From: Oleiagrimonas sp963817755
GTDB taxonomy: Bacteria; Pseudomonadota; Gammaproteobacteria; Xanthomonadales; Rhodanobacteraceae
Length of the DNA stretch: 64,000 nt
Direction: 5' to 3'
Assembly (NCBI GenBank): GCA_963817755.1
Contig: CAWFPB010000003.1
Coordinates: 868,001 to 932,000, forward strand
Shown: piece after piece, positions 8,771 through 15,935 of the stretch
Layout of the letters: each line of letters opens with the position of its first letter
How positions within the stretch are numbered: position 1 is the first letter of the stretch
Program-made: the position numbers and the translations under genes
The notes under the pieces: generated by a model
What the model was told of the DNA's origin: nothing
What the model saw: the letters and a program-made list of their open reading frames with translations, nothing else
Database searches by the model: none

Positions 8771-9391
8771 ATGGAGTATGCCCTACTAAGATCCCTGCGA
8801 GTCCTTGGGCCCGGACTAACTATAATGTTTTTCATTGACTTGTTCGTGAAAAACGAATTTGGCTGGGAATCAATATTTTGGAATCTAGATACAGCAAGAT
8901 TATTATTAGTCGGATACATCATTGGTGGAGTTTATAGCTATATAACACCAAAATCAAAAATATATAGCTATGCCTTTAGAGGGGTTAACGAAGCAATAAA
9001 GAATAAGCTCTTAGAACTTGACAATGGAAATGGTTTTTCAATCTCCGAGAACAAAAAATCCTGGGAAAATATATCGCCAATCTTCTACAAACTAATCGAC
9101 AATGACAAATCTTTGTCAATTAAAGCGCAAGGTGTATTTTTTAACGGATTTATAGTGACGACATCATTCAATGCAATAATTATTTCAGCACTAGTCATCG
9201 CCACCTCCTTAATATCCTCTTTTATAATAGATTTTAGATACATCTTTTTTATTTATCCAACCACAACTATACTTTTTTCAATTATCGCATGGAAGGCCGC
9301 CATTGAAAGACACAAAAGACTTTCATTAGAACAAGTAAGTGTCATGAAATTAAGATTTCACCAAGAACTGAAAGAATACCTAACCAAATAA
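8771..9391 (+). CDS. AT-rich multi-pass membrane protein of unknown function
   Basis: No family is recognised. The 206-residue product starts at ATG 8771 after AAAGGAAAG. It has two N-terminal membrane segments (about 12-27 and 45-60), a soluble stretch of about 70 residues with many Lys/Asn/Ser, then two more hydrophobic segments (about 125-155 and 158-178) and a basic C-terminal tail. The layout of membrane helices around a cytosolic core recalls effector-type membrane proteins of bacterial conflict systems, but that is only an analogy. Codon use is strongly A/T-biased, unlike the GC-rich genes around it, indicating transfer. It ends 14 bp before the PP-loop gene and very likely forms a two-gene unit with it. 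Confidence 0.7.
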   Translation: MEYALLRSLRVLGPGLTIMFFIDLFVKNEFGWESIFWNLDTARLLLVGYIIGGVYSYITPKSKIYSYAFRGVNEAIKNKLLELDNGNGFSISENKKSWENISPIFYKLIDNDKSLSIKAQGVFFNGFIVTTSFNAIIISALVIATSLISSFIIDFRYIFFIYPTTTILFSIIAWKAAIERHKRLSLEQVSVMKLRFHQELKEYLTK

Positions 9392-9405
9392 CAATGGACT
9401 AATAA

Positions 9406-10441
9406 ATGCTGGATAAGGCGATACAAAGATGCGCTCGCGAAATTGTTAATTCTGATAATACGAACTGGGTTATAGGTTACTCGGGCGGAAAGGACTCTAC
9501 TGCAACATTAAAGGTATTTCTTACAGCTCTAAAATTAGCAAAAAGAAAGGATGATAGGGTCACAGTAATATATTGTGATACAGGTGTAGAAAATCCGGTG
9601 TTAGACAAATATGTTAAATACACTCTTAAAAATATTGAGCGTGAACTTGTAAAAGATTTTACAAATTCATCAGTAGAGATACTTAAGGCTCCAGTCAACG
9701 AACGATTCTTTGTCAGAATAATCGGTAGGGGATACGCACCGCCAACCAATAGATTTCGATGGTGCACAAAGGGGCTTCGCGTAAATCCAGTAAGAAGATA
9801 CATAAACAGTCAAGATGGTCAATTTGTTGTCGTTCTAGGACTTCGATTTGGCGAAAGCAATCAACGTGATAGATCTTTAAAAAAGTCAAATAATTTTGAG
9901 AACATTTGGCAAGAGCAACGCGATGGAGGAAGCTACCCATTGCTTCTCCCAATAATTGATTTTGGATTAGAAGAAGTTTGGGCAGCCGTCCAATTTATTG
10001 AATACCCAAAATCAATAAACCCACATCAGCTCGAACAGATATATCGAGGAGCCACAGGTGAATGTCCAATGGTAAAGTCGCCTCTTTTCTCCACCCTGCG
10101 CTTCAGGTCGATTTGGCTGCTGGACCTGCACAGTTGTACGTCGCGACAAATCCGCTGAAAATTTAATAGCGAACGGTGAAGCTCATTTAAAACCGTATCT
10201 AGACTTTAGAAATTGGTTGCAGATATTTCGCTCTGATCAAGAGAATAGATGGCCCGTCAGACGCAACGGCGCTAAAGGTCCAGGGCCACTAACTATAAAG
10301 GCGAGAAAAATAATTCTTCGCAAACTTCGCAATCTAGAAAAAAAGGTTGGCGAAAAGCTTGTCTCCCCAGACGAGATTGAAAAAATTGAATCTCTATGGG
10401 TTTTAGATATAGACACCGAAATTAAGATTGGCGTTAATTAA
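9406..10441 (+). pseudogene. DndC-like PAPS-reductase-family PP-loop protein, frameshifted
   Basis: Belongs to the phosphoadenosine phosphosulfate reductase/DndC superfamily of PP-loop ATP pyrophosphatases. Residues 23-32 hold GYSGGKDST. CDTGVENP, RWCTKGLRVNP and GLRFGESNQRDRS follow in family order. In the starting frame the protein derails after GECPMVKSP and stops at 10158. The frame one base further on carries the missing end from about 10095, with GRFGCWTCTVVRRDKS, and runs through LDFRNWLQIFRSDQ to a stop at 10441. One frameshift near 10075-10100 therefore splits a protein of about 345 residues. DndC uses an Fe-S cluster held by cysteines in this C-terminal part. No dndB, dndD or dndE is nearby, so this is not a standard phosphorothioation locus. 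AT-rich, foreign. Confidence 0.8.
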
Positions 10442-10446
10442 ATAAT

Positions 10447-10980
10447 GGTGTCAAGGACCAATAACGAGGTCAAAGCCCCTTACCACCATGAGAAAAGGTG
10501 CCAGGCACAATTTCCATGCGATGGAGCGATGCAAAGGATGATTCGGAAAATGGCGCCAGGGACCATAACGGTTGCATAACGGTTCCAGGTGATAAAAAAG
10601 GTGTCAGGGACAATTTCAGTAAAAAAGGAAAAAGGGGACGGGGGTAATTAAATCGCCCGACCCACTGGCAAAACGCGGAAATGACAAAAAGGGGTCACCA
10701 TTTCGCCGCTCCCGTCAATAGAACCATAAGTGAAATAGGTGTCAGGGACATCTATTTCAGCACGCTGTATGGCAAGAGATGTCAGGGGCGTCACAAGAAA
10801 TGAAAAACCCGGATCAGGTCCACTTTCGTCCGTTTGACCGGATTCGAGAAAGTGAACCTGATCCTGTTCGTGGCCACCCCGTTCTTGACCGCCATCTTCG
10901 ATCAGGGGAGGGGGTCGGAAAAGGGGACGGGGGTAATTAAATACAAAGTCGGCACCAAAAAGGGACGGAGGCAATTAATC
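10447..10980. repeat. Cluster of short degenerate repeats in a gene-free stretch
   Basis: This 635-bp gap (10442-11076) has no credible gene. It is packed with related units. Copies with the core GGTGTCAGGGACAATTT occur at 10596-10618 (and at 11262-11284, 23 bp identical), with looser ones at 10447-10462, 10493-10515, 10547-10569, 10686-10706, 10732-10759 and 10775-10796. A second unit, GGGGACGGGGGTAATTAAAT, is repeated exactly (24 bp) at 10630-10653 and 10919-10942, with a variant at 10956-10980. Such units are typical of intergenic sequence associated with REP-type Y1 transposases in gammaproteobacteria (established association, recalled not searched). No transposase is present here. Confidence 0.8.
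10811..10864. repeat. 17-bp inverted repeat forming a long hairpin
   Basis: GGATCAGGTCCACTTTC (10811-10827) and GAAAGTGAACCTGATCC (10848-10864) are complementary at 16 of 17 positions around a 20-nt loop. The arms are themselves versions of the short repeat (CAGGTTCACTTT), so this looks like two copies in opposite orientation, a BIME-like hairpin. There is no U-tract, so it is not a terminator. Confidence 0.8.
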
Positions 10981-11076
10981 CAAGGGTGTATATGCGGATA
11001 TACTGTGCCAAGTTCACTTACAAGCGTTTGAATTCCCGCTCACTCGTCTGAGACATATCCATATTAGGGAAATCCG

Positions 11077-11307
11077 ATGAAACGATCACTCGCCCTTGTA
11101 TTCACCGCTGTCGCCACCTTAGCGCTTGCGCCAATCACACGGGGAGCGGAAAAGATCGATGTGACTGACTGCTACTCCGGTACCGCGGTCAGCTTCCACA
11201 CGGACAAATCCGTCACGCCGGTGTACAGCTGGACGCAGAACGGCATCCTGTCGAGCCATGGAAAAGGTGTCAGGGACAATTTCATTGTTGAGGAAGTCAT
11301 ATATTGA
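11077..11307 (+). pseudogene. Exported small protein truncated by an inserted repeat unit
   Basis: The open frame begins with a clear signal peptide (MKRSLALVFTAVATLALAP..., cleavage near residue 23) and continues with a mature part holding one cysteine (DVTDCYSGT) and VTPVYSWTQNGILSSH. At that point the DNA becomes an exact 23-bp copy (11262-11284) of the short repeat found at 10596-10618. The frame then reads only GKGVRDNFIVEEVIY before a stop. The upstream part looks like real protein, whereas the tail is translated repeat, so the gene was cut by the element. Function unknown. Confidence 0.65.
11262..11284 (+). repeat. Short repeat unit inside the truncated exported-protein gene
   Basis: Core AGGTGTCAGGGACAATTTC, identical over 23 bp to 10596-10618. 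It interrupts an open frame, showing that these units can insert or be left behind in coding DNA. Confidence 0.8.
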
Positions 11308-11445
11308 AATTCAGACAACTTCATTATGGCGCCTTGTGGGCTTCCTTCCCCTTCATGTCCGGCACCCTCCACGCCCAGAAATCAGTAACCCACCGGCAAA
11401 TAAGGGGTCAAGTTCATTTTTAGCGCAAGCGCAAAACAAGGGATC

Positions 11446-12093
11446 GTGCTCGCAAGCCTGTTGATGGCTTTGTCAGCGGCTGTTGGGTCTGCTTGCGCCG
11501 TTTCATCGCCTGCGAATGAGCGAGTGTTCGTGGGCCGGCTGATTTCCACCACCTTGCGCCCGGAACATGACCGGGCCGCCGAGCGCGCCTTCGCAAAGGC
11601 CCACCCGGACAGGCTCACGATCGACAACGGCTGCGCCCGGGCCAACACGGTGTACGCGGTCATCACCGCGACCGGGGACACCACCGATCGCGTCACCGTG
11701 CACTCGTTCCTGGGCGAATGGTGCGACCTGCCAGCTGGCATGGACGGCTTCCCTGCCCTGGTCGACGTGGTGCACCGTGACGGTCGCTGGTGGGTCCGAC
11801 ACGCTTACGCGTTCCAGCCCACGCGGGATGGACATCGGGTCATGATCCCGAGCGGCGATCCCGTGATCTGCGGCATTCGCCTGTGGGACCTGCGCTCCCC
11901 GCTGGACCCATACGACTCGCGCATCGATGTCGGAGAGGAAAATCCCAGTCAACGCAAATCGTTGGTCATGCAAGGTATTTTGCACAAGCAGGCCGATGGC
12001 TCGCATATCTATGCATCCGCCATTCGCATGCGAGACCTGCTCAAGGCGCTGGAACATGCTCCGTGCCGATTGAAGCCGACAGACACGGACTGA
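11446..12093 (+). CDS. Exported protein of unknown function, 5' end altered by a repeat
   Basis: A 215-residue product using GTG 11446; no recognised family. It opens with a short signal-peptide-like segment (LASLLMALSAAVGSACA), then a soluble domain with VFVGRLISTTLRP, a paired-cysteine stretch (DNGCARAN, GEWCDLP), VVHRDGRWWVRHAYAF and a C-terminal DPVICGIRLWDLRSP. A repeat copy (AAGGGGTCAAGTTCATTTTT, about 11402-11421) lies immediately 5'. The frame stays open back to it, so the original start may have been replaced. No good ribosome site is visible. GC content returns to the genome norm here. It may be a remnant, perhaps no longer expressed. Confidence 0.5.
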   Translation: MLASLLMALSAAVGSACAVSSPANERVFVGRLISTTLRPEHDRAAERAFAKAHPDRLTIDNGCARANTVYAVITATGDTTDRVTVHSFLGEWCDLPAGMDGFPALVDVVHRDGRWWVRHAYAFQPTRDGHRVMIPSGDPVICGIRLWDLRSPLDPYDSRIDVGEENPSQRKSLVMQGILHKQADGSHIYASAIRMRDLLKALEHAPCRLKPTDTD

Positions 12094-12101
12094 AAACAGG
12101 A

Positions 12102-12193
12102 AAAAAACGGTGACAGGTACACTTATGCCCTCACATCGTAAGCTTGCCCTCTAGCGAGACACCACAAGAGAAACGGCGCCAGATACACTTACA
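12102..12193 (+). repeat. Two more short-repeat copies flanking a small gap
   Basis: AACGGTGACAGGTACACTTA (12106-12125) and AACGGCGCCAGATACACTTA (12171-12191) are direct copies 65 bp apart. They differ from each other at a few positions and lie in the gap between the exported-protein gene and the dioxygenase gene. Together with 10447-11422 they define a repeat-dense tract of about 1.75 kb. Confidence 0.7.
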
Positions 12194-12322
12194 CCCGTGT
12201 GAATCGGGGCGATGAACACTTTGAAGCGGACGGGGTAGATATTTTCAGAGACCGCGTACGGATTCCAGCGTGAATCGACGCACACCATCGCTGCGATAGA
12301 TGCCAAACCGTGAAAATTGCCG

Positions 12323-13024
12323 ATGATGGACCTCGAACAGCTTCATCGGGACGGCCATGTCCTGCTTCGCAATGCCATTCCGGCGGATTGGCTGCCCGGC
12401 CTGCGCGCCGCGTTCGATGACGGCGTGATGCCCTCGGACCAGTGGCCCGTGCCGCGCAGCGTGTCCTGGCGCCATGCGCTGGTGGACCTCGATGCCACGG
12501 TCCAGGCCGCATGCCGCCTGCCCGCCCTGCTGGCTGCGGCGGGTGCTCTGATCGGAGAACGCTTCTTCATTTCTCAGGCAGAAGGTCGAGAGCCCGTGTC
12601 CGGTGGCGGGCATCAAGCGCTGCACCGGGATCTGCACGCCGAGCGACCGGGAGATTCGGTAGGTGCCCTGGTTTTTCTGGATGACTACGGCATCGACAAC
12701 GGAGCCACGCGCATCATTCCCGCCAGCCACCGCACCCGGCCGGGCGAGCCGCCGGTCGAATTCGAAGACGAATCGCGCGCCGTGCATCTTTCAGGCAACG
12801 CAGGCGACGTGCTGGTGTTCGATGTCGACCTGGTCCATGCGGGCAGCCGAAACACGAGCGGCGCGCGCCGCCGATCCATCCTGATCGGGTATGGATCGGA
12901 GCATCTGCATGCATCCTGCCTGGAAACGGCAAGCCTGCGCGGTGTGCGGATGGACACCAGCGAACGCTTCGATCCATCGGGCCGACGCAGCAGGTCACGT
13001 GTGGTGCGTTGCCCACGAGGGTAG
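12323..13024 (+). CDS. Phytanoyl-CoA dioxygenase (PhyH) family protein, altered 3' end
   Basis: Non-haem Fe(II)/2-oxoglutarate dioxygenase of the PhyH fold; substrate unknown. Using ATG 12323, the metal-binding motif is H101-R-D103, the distal histidine is H172 in LVHAGSRN, and R176 is positioned to bind 2-oxoglutarate. Other family landmarks are GALVFLDDYGIDNGATRIIPASHR and GDVLVFDVDLVHAG. The sequence ends MDTSERFDP followed by about 16 Arg-rich residues. Those residues are the antisense of an IS110 transposase fragment, so the natural C-terminus has been replaced or slightly cut. The catalytic core is complete, so the enzyme could be active. TTG 12317 and ATG 12326 are alternative starts. 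Confidence 0.82.
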   Translation: MMDLEQLHRDGHVLLRNAIPADWLPGLRAAFDDGVMPSDQWPVPRSVSWRHALVDLDATVQAACRLPALLAAAGALIGERFFISQAEGREPVSGGGHQALHRDLHAERPGDSVGALVFLDDYGIDNGATRIIPASHRTRPGEPPVEFEDESRAVHLSGNAGDVLVFDVDLVHAGSRNTSGARRRSILIGYGSEHLHASCLETASLRGVRMDTSERFDPSGRRSRSRVVRCPRG

Positions 13025-13164
13025 ATGTCGCCTTCAGGCAGCAGTCCCAAACGCAGCAGCTGCGCCAGGTGCAGGACATCGGTGTCGTCGTTGCCGTGCT
13101 TGAGACTGCCGTATGGCGGCACGACCGTGATGTGCCCCAGGCGGTCGTAACCATACGTCTTCAC
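12978..13164 (-). mobile_element. Remnant of an IS110-family transposase
   Basis: Minus-strand reading gives about 60 residues: VVPPYGSLKHGNDDTD, VLHLAQLLRLGLLPEG, DIYPRGQRTTRDLLRR. These match the DEDD-domain middle part of IS110-family transposases, where HLA..LRLG.LPEGYIYP...R..RDLLR is conserved. Neither end of the transposase nor any insertion-sequence termini are present. The fragment lies antisense to, and overlaps, the 3' end of the PhyH gene. From 13165 to 13410 no further feature is seen apart from the ribosome site of the next gene. Confidence 0.8.
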
Positions 13165-13410
13165 CCGTACCCGCTACAGGTCGATGCCACGGCCACGCTG
13201 GCCCGTTCGGATCGGCCGGGGATGAATGCGGGCCAAGGCCCGGTTTGTTGTCGCCTTCCGTTCGCAACGCCCCTGCTTTGCCCCAACTCCCCCCGCACAC
13301 CGCCCGCATCCGCAAACGGGTGTCCCTTCATGCGTCGGAAATGCGTTTGACCGGGAAGCAGTCCAACTGTCCGATCGACCCGCACTCTCCCCTGGATCAA
13401 GGAGCAGACC

Positions 13411-15195
13411 ATGAAACCTCGCCTGACCCATGCACTCGTGTTGATGATGCTCGTACTCGGCGCTGCCGGCCGCGCCCATGCCGAGCAGCTGGCCTACGCC
13501 TGGGCCAACCGGCCCACTGCCGCGTCCTACGCACCGGACCCGAACTTCGCGTTCAACCACGATCAGCCGATACGCATCTCCCGCGCTGCCGTCGGCAGCT
13601 ACAGCGTCCACTTCGGACCGATCGTGGCCACGCGGATCAGTGCGCAGGTGTCGATGTACGGCAACAACACCGGGTTCTGTGCCGTGCAGAACTGGACCAT
13701 GAACTACAGCGTGGCCGTGCGCTGCTTTGATGCGGCCGGGCACGCGGCGGATCGTCCGTTCACCGTGGTGGTTTTCCGGGGCCAGAGCGCCGACCGGCAC
13801 GACGCGGCCTACTTCTGGCTCAATGACCCGGGCGTTCGGGGACAGTACCAGCTCAACGGCGCGACCACGTTTCCCGCACCCGTCACGGTCCGCTCGCGCC
13901 GCACCGGCACCTACGAGGCACACGTGGGCACGATCGCCGACGCGCCCGTCGCCATGATGGTCACGGGCGCAGGCAATACCTATTGCGCGCCGCTGGCCCG
14001 CAGCCGCGGCCAGGTGATGATCACCTGCCGCAACGCCTCCGGCGTACCCACCGACCGCGCATCGGCGCTGCTGGTCCTGCGCCGCGGTTTCGGGGACGCC
14101 AGTTTCGCCACCTCCGCTCTGGGCGGTCGCCGGCTCGGCGAAGGCTGGTCCAGCGACGGATCGGCACAGAGCGTGCGCCGGGTGTCCACGGGCCGCTACG
14201 TGGCACGCATCGGGCCGCAGGCCAGTACCGGTGGCGTGGTGCAGGCAACTTCGTACTTCTCGACCGCGTTCTGCCACGTCGTGCAGTGGGGTGACGGCGC
14301 GGCCACCATCCGCTGCGACCGCAACGGCAGGCCCGTCGACTCGGCCTTCACCGTGACCGCGCTCAAGGCGGGCAGCCCCGGACGCGAGGTGCAGATCTCC
14401 GAACGCACCTGGTCCAGCCTGCTGCACCTGATCGCCGGCGGCCTGCGCGTTCACATCAACAACGACGACCCGACCAACCACAGCCCGCTGACCTGCACCG
14501 CGGGCTGCCCGTGCCATCCGGACTGCCCGCCCGCCTACCATGCGCTGAAACGCAACGACAGCGTGATCTCCTATCACTCGAACATTCCCGGAGCGGGCCC
14601 CGACTTCACCACCCGCTTCACGCCGCAATCAGTCTGGCGCAACCCGTTCCTGTTCCTGCTCAACGACATCAACCTGGAATCGAACCGGATTCGAGCGCAT
14701 GCCGATCACGGCCAGGTCATCGTCGACCTGCCCTTCGAGAGCAACGGCCGCGAAGTGGCCACCGCCTGCCATTCGGATGTGCGCTGCGGCTGGGGCAAGG
14801 CCACCGGCAACAACAAACCCAACGCCGAGATCGACAACCTCGTGATCCACGTGCCGTTCCGGCTGTCACTGGACCGTGCGCACGGTGCGCCGCACATCGT
14901 CACGACGCTGGGCCAGGTCAGCTTCCACGCCGATGTGCGCCGCGCCGGCGCATGCCACAACAATGCACTGGCAGCGTTCTGCGACATCTTCGGCGGCGAC
15001 ATCGAAGGCCAGATCCAGGCGGGCATCCAGCAAGCGCTGAATGGATTCGTGAACCACAGCATGCAGATCCAGAACACCATCAATCGTGGAGTCAACGTCG
15101 CCGTGTGCCAGCTCGCCCGTGCCCGGGGTCACGACTGCGCCCACCTGAGTGCGATCCACCTGGAATCCAATGGCGACATTACGCTGGTGTTCTGA
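13411..15195 (+). CDS. Secreted protein with three internal repeats, unknown function
   Basis: A 594-residue product starting at ATG 13411 after AAGGAG, with a signal peptide (cleavage after AHA, about residue 24). Three tandem beta-rich repeats of about 95 residues follow (about 27-130, 131-227, 228-325). Each opens with an aromatic/Asn-rich segment, then a TG.Y.A.VG or SVGSYSVHFG turn, an FC or YC strand and a closing RC or TC strand followed by a V(D)R-type turn, so each has a likely disulphide. The remaining 265 residues are a different domain with a cysteine-dense patch (CTAGCPCHPDC), an FESNGRE strand region and an amphipathic helix near 525-565. The architecture suggests an extracellular binding or adhesive protein. 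No family name can be given. Confidence 0.75.
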   Translation: MKPRLTHALVLMMLVLGAAGRAHAEQLAYAWANRPTAASYAPDPNFAFNHDQPIRISRAAVGSYSVHFGPIVATRISAQVSMYGNNTGFCAVQNWTMNYSVAVRCFDAAGHAADRPFTVVVFRGQSADRHDAAYFWLNDPGVRGQYQLNGATTFPAPVTVRSRRTGTYEAHVGTIADAPVAMMVTGAGNTYCAPLARSRGQVMITCRNASGVPTDRASALLVLRRGFGDASFATSALGGRRLGEGWSSDGSAQSVRRVSTGRYVARIGPQASTGGVVQATSYFSTAFCHVVQWGDGAATIRCDRNGRPVDSAFTVTALKAGSPGREVQISERTWSSLLHLIAGGLRVHINNDDPTNHSPLTCTAGCPCHPDCPPAYHALKRNDSVISYHSNIPGAGPDFTTRFTPQSVWRNPFLFLLNDINLESNRIRAHADHGQVIVDLPFESNGREVATACHSDVRCGWGKATGNNKPNAEIDNLVIHVPFRLSLDRAHGAPHIVTTLGQVSFHADVRRAGACHNNALAAFCDIFGGDIEGQIQAGIQQALNGFVNHSMQIQNTINRGVNVAVCQLARARGHDCAHLSAIHLESNGDITLVF

Positions 15196-15499
15196 TGCGG
15201 GCGGGGACCGTCCACCCCATGCACCAGCCACGGAGTGGCCGTATGCCGGTGGACGTTTCGACCACAATGAACGGACAAGTGGGGCCGGGGGCGGCGAGGC
15301 ATGCCGCCCCCGGCTCGACGCCGGGTGACCGGGCCGCCCCGGCGCCGTCTACGACAAGCTGCGCCACGGTCACGCCGGGCGCCGGATCGCTGCCGACCTG
15401 TCGATGGAAAATCGGGCTGGTCACCAAGCGACAGCCTTCGAAAAAGGATGTCGCAAAAGGAAACGGGAGGGAGTGATTTGAGGTTCCCTTCCGACCCGC
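15196..15499. other. Intergenic stretch with a 12-bp perfect inverted repeat
   Basis: No gene is seen in these 304 bp. GCCGGGGGCGGC (15284-15295) and GCCGCCCCCGGC (15303-15314) form a perfect 12-bp stem with a 7-nt loop. There is no following T-run, so it may slow or cap transcripts of the secreted-repeat gene rather than act as an intrinsic terminator. Confidence 0.6.
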
Positions 15500-15730
15500 T
15501 TAATGGAGTGATCTGGACTGTGCGCGCATGGCATCGGCGCGGAGTTCGCGCTCATACTGGTCGTAAGGCATCCAGGTGCTCGCCAGGCACTGCTCGCGCT
15601 GGATGTTATCGACCAGCTTGAAACACTCGTTGCGCTGCCAGGACTGCCCGCTCGCATACAGCTGCTGGGCTGTACATCCTGTCAGTCCGGCGAACAGGCA
15701 GGCGCCCGCCCACAAGACGAACGGTTTCAT
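15500..15730 (-). CDS. Small lipoprotein
   Basis: A 76-residue predicted lipoprotein from ATG 15730. The signal sequence MKPFVLWAGACLFAGLTGC ends in a lipobox LTGC (acylated Cys19). The mature part of 57 residues has two further cysteines (NECFKL, REQCL) and the pattern MPYDQYERELRAD, a charged helix. The protein is expected at the outer membrane, with no known activity. A longer in-frame reading upstream to 15928 exists but would bury the lipobox, so the shorter start was used. Confidence 0.7.
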   Translation of the reverse strand: MKPFVLWAGACLFAGLTGCTAQQLYASGQSWQRNECFKLVDNIQREQCLASTWMPYDQYERELRADAMRAQSRSLH

Positions 15731-15935
15731 ATGGCACCCCCGATAAACTTCGCATAAAGATTGGCACGATGCCGTTCCGGAAAGCGTGGCCCGGTTCATC
15801 ATTCCAGGGCCGGGCACGAGCGCCGGCACCTTGAACGCTTCTCTCCGGCGCCTGGGTGTGACCCTGTTCACAGCCCCCTGAAAGGACCGGGGCAAAGGAA
15901 AGCGCCAGCAGAACCGGCAGGTGGCCATGCGAAGA

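Noticed and set aside
9406..10441. Complete Dnd phosphorothioation system
   Set aside because: Only a DndC-like gene is present. DndA, DndB, DndD and DndE are all missing, and the gene is frameshifted.
10442..11076. CRISPR array in the repeat-rich gap
   Set aside because: Units are degenerate, irregularly spaced and in more than one type. There are no uniform spacers and no cas genes.
15284..15314. Intrinsic terminator after the secreted repeat protein
   Set aside because: Strong 12-bp stem but no T-run after it, so it is recorded only as an inverted repeat.
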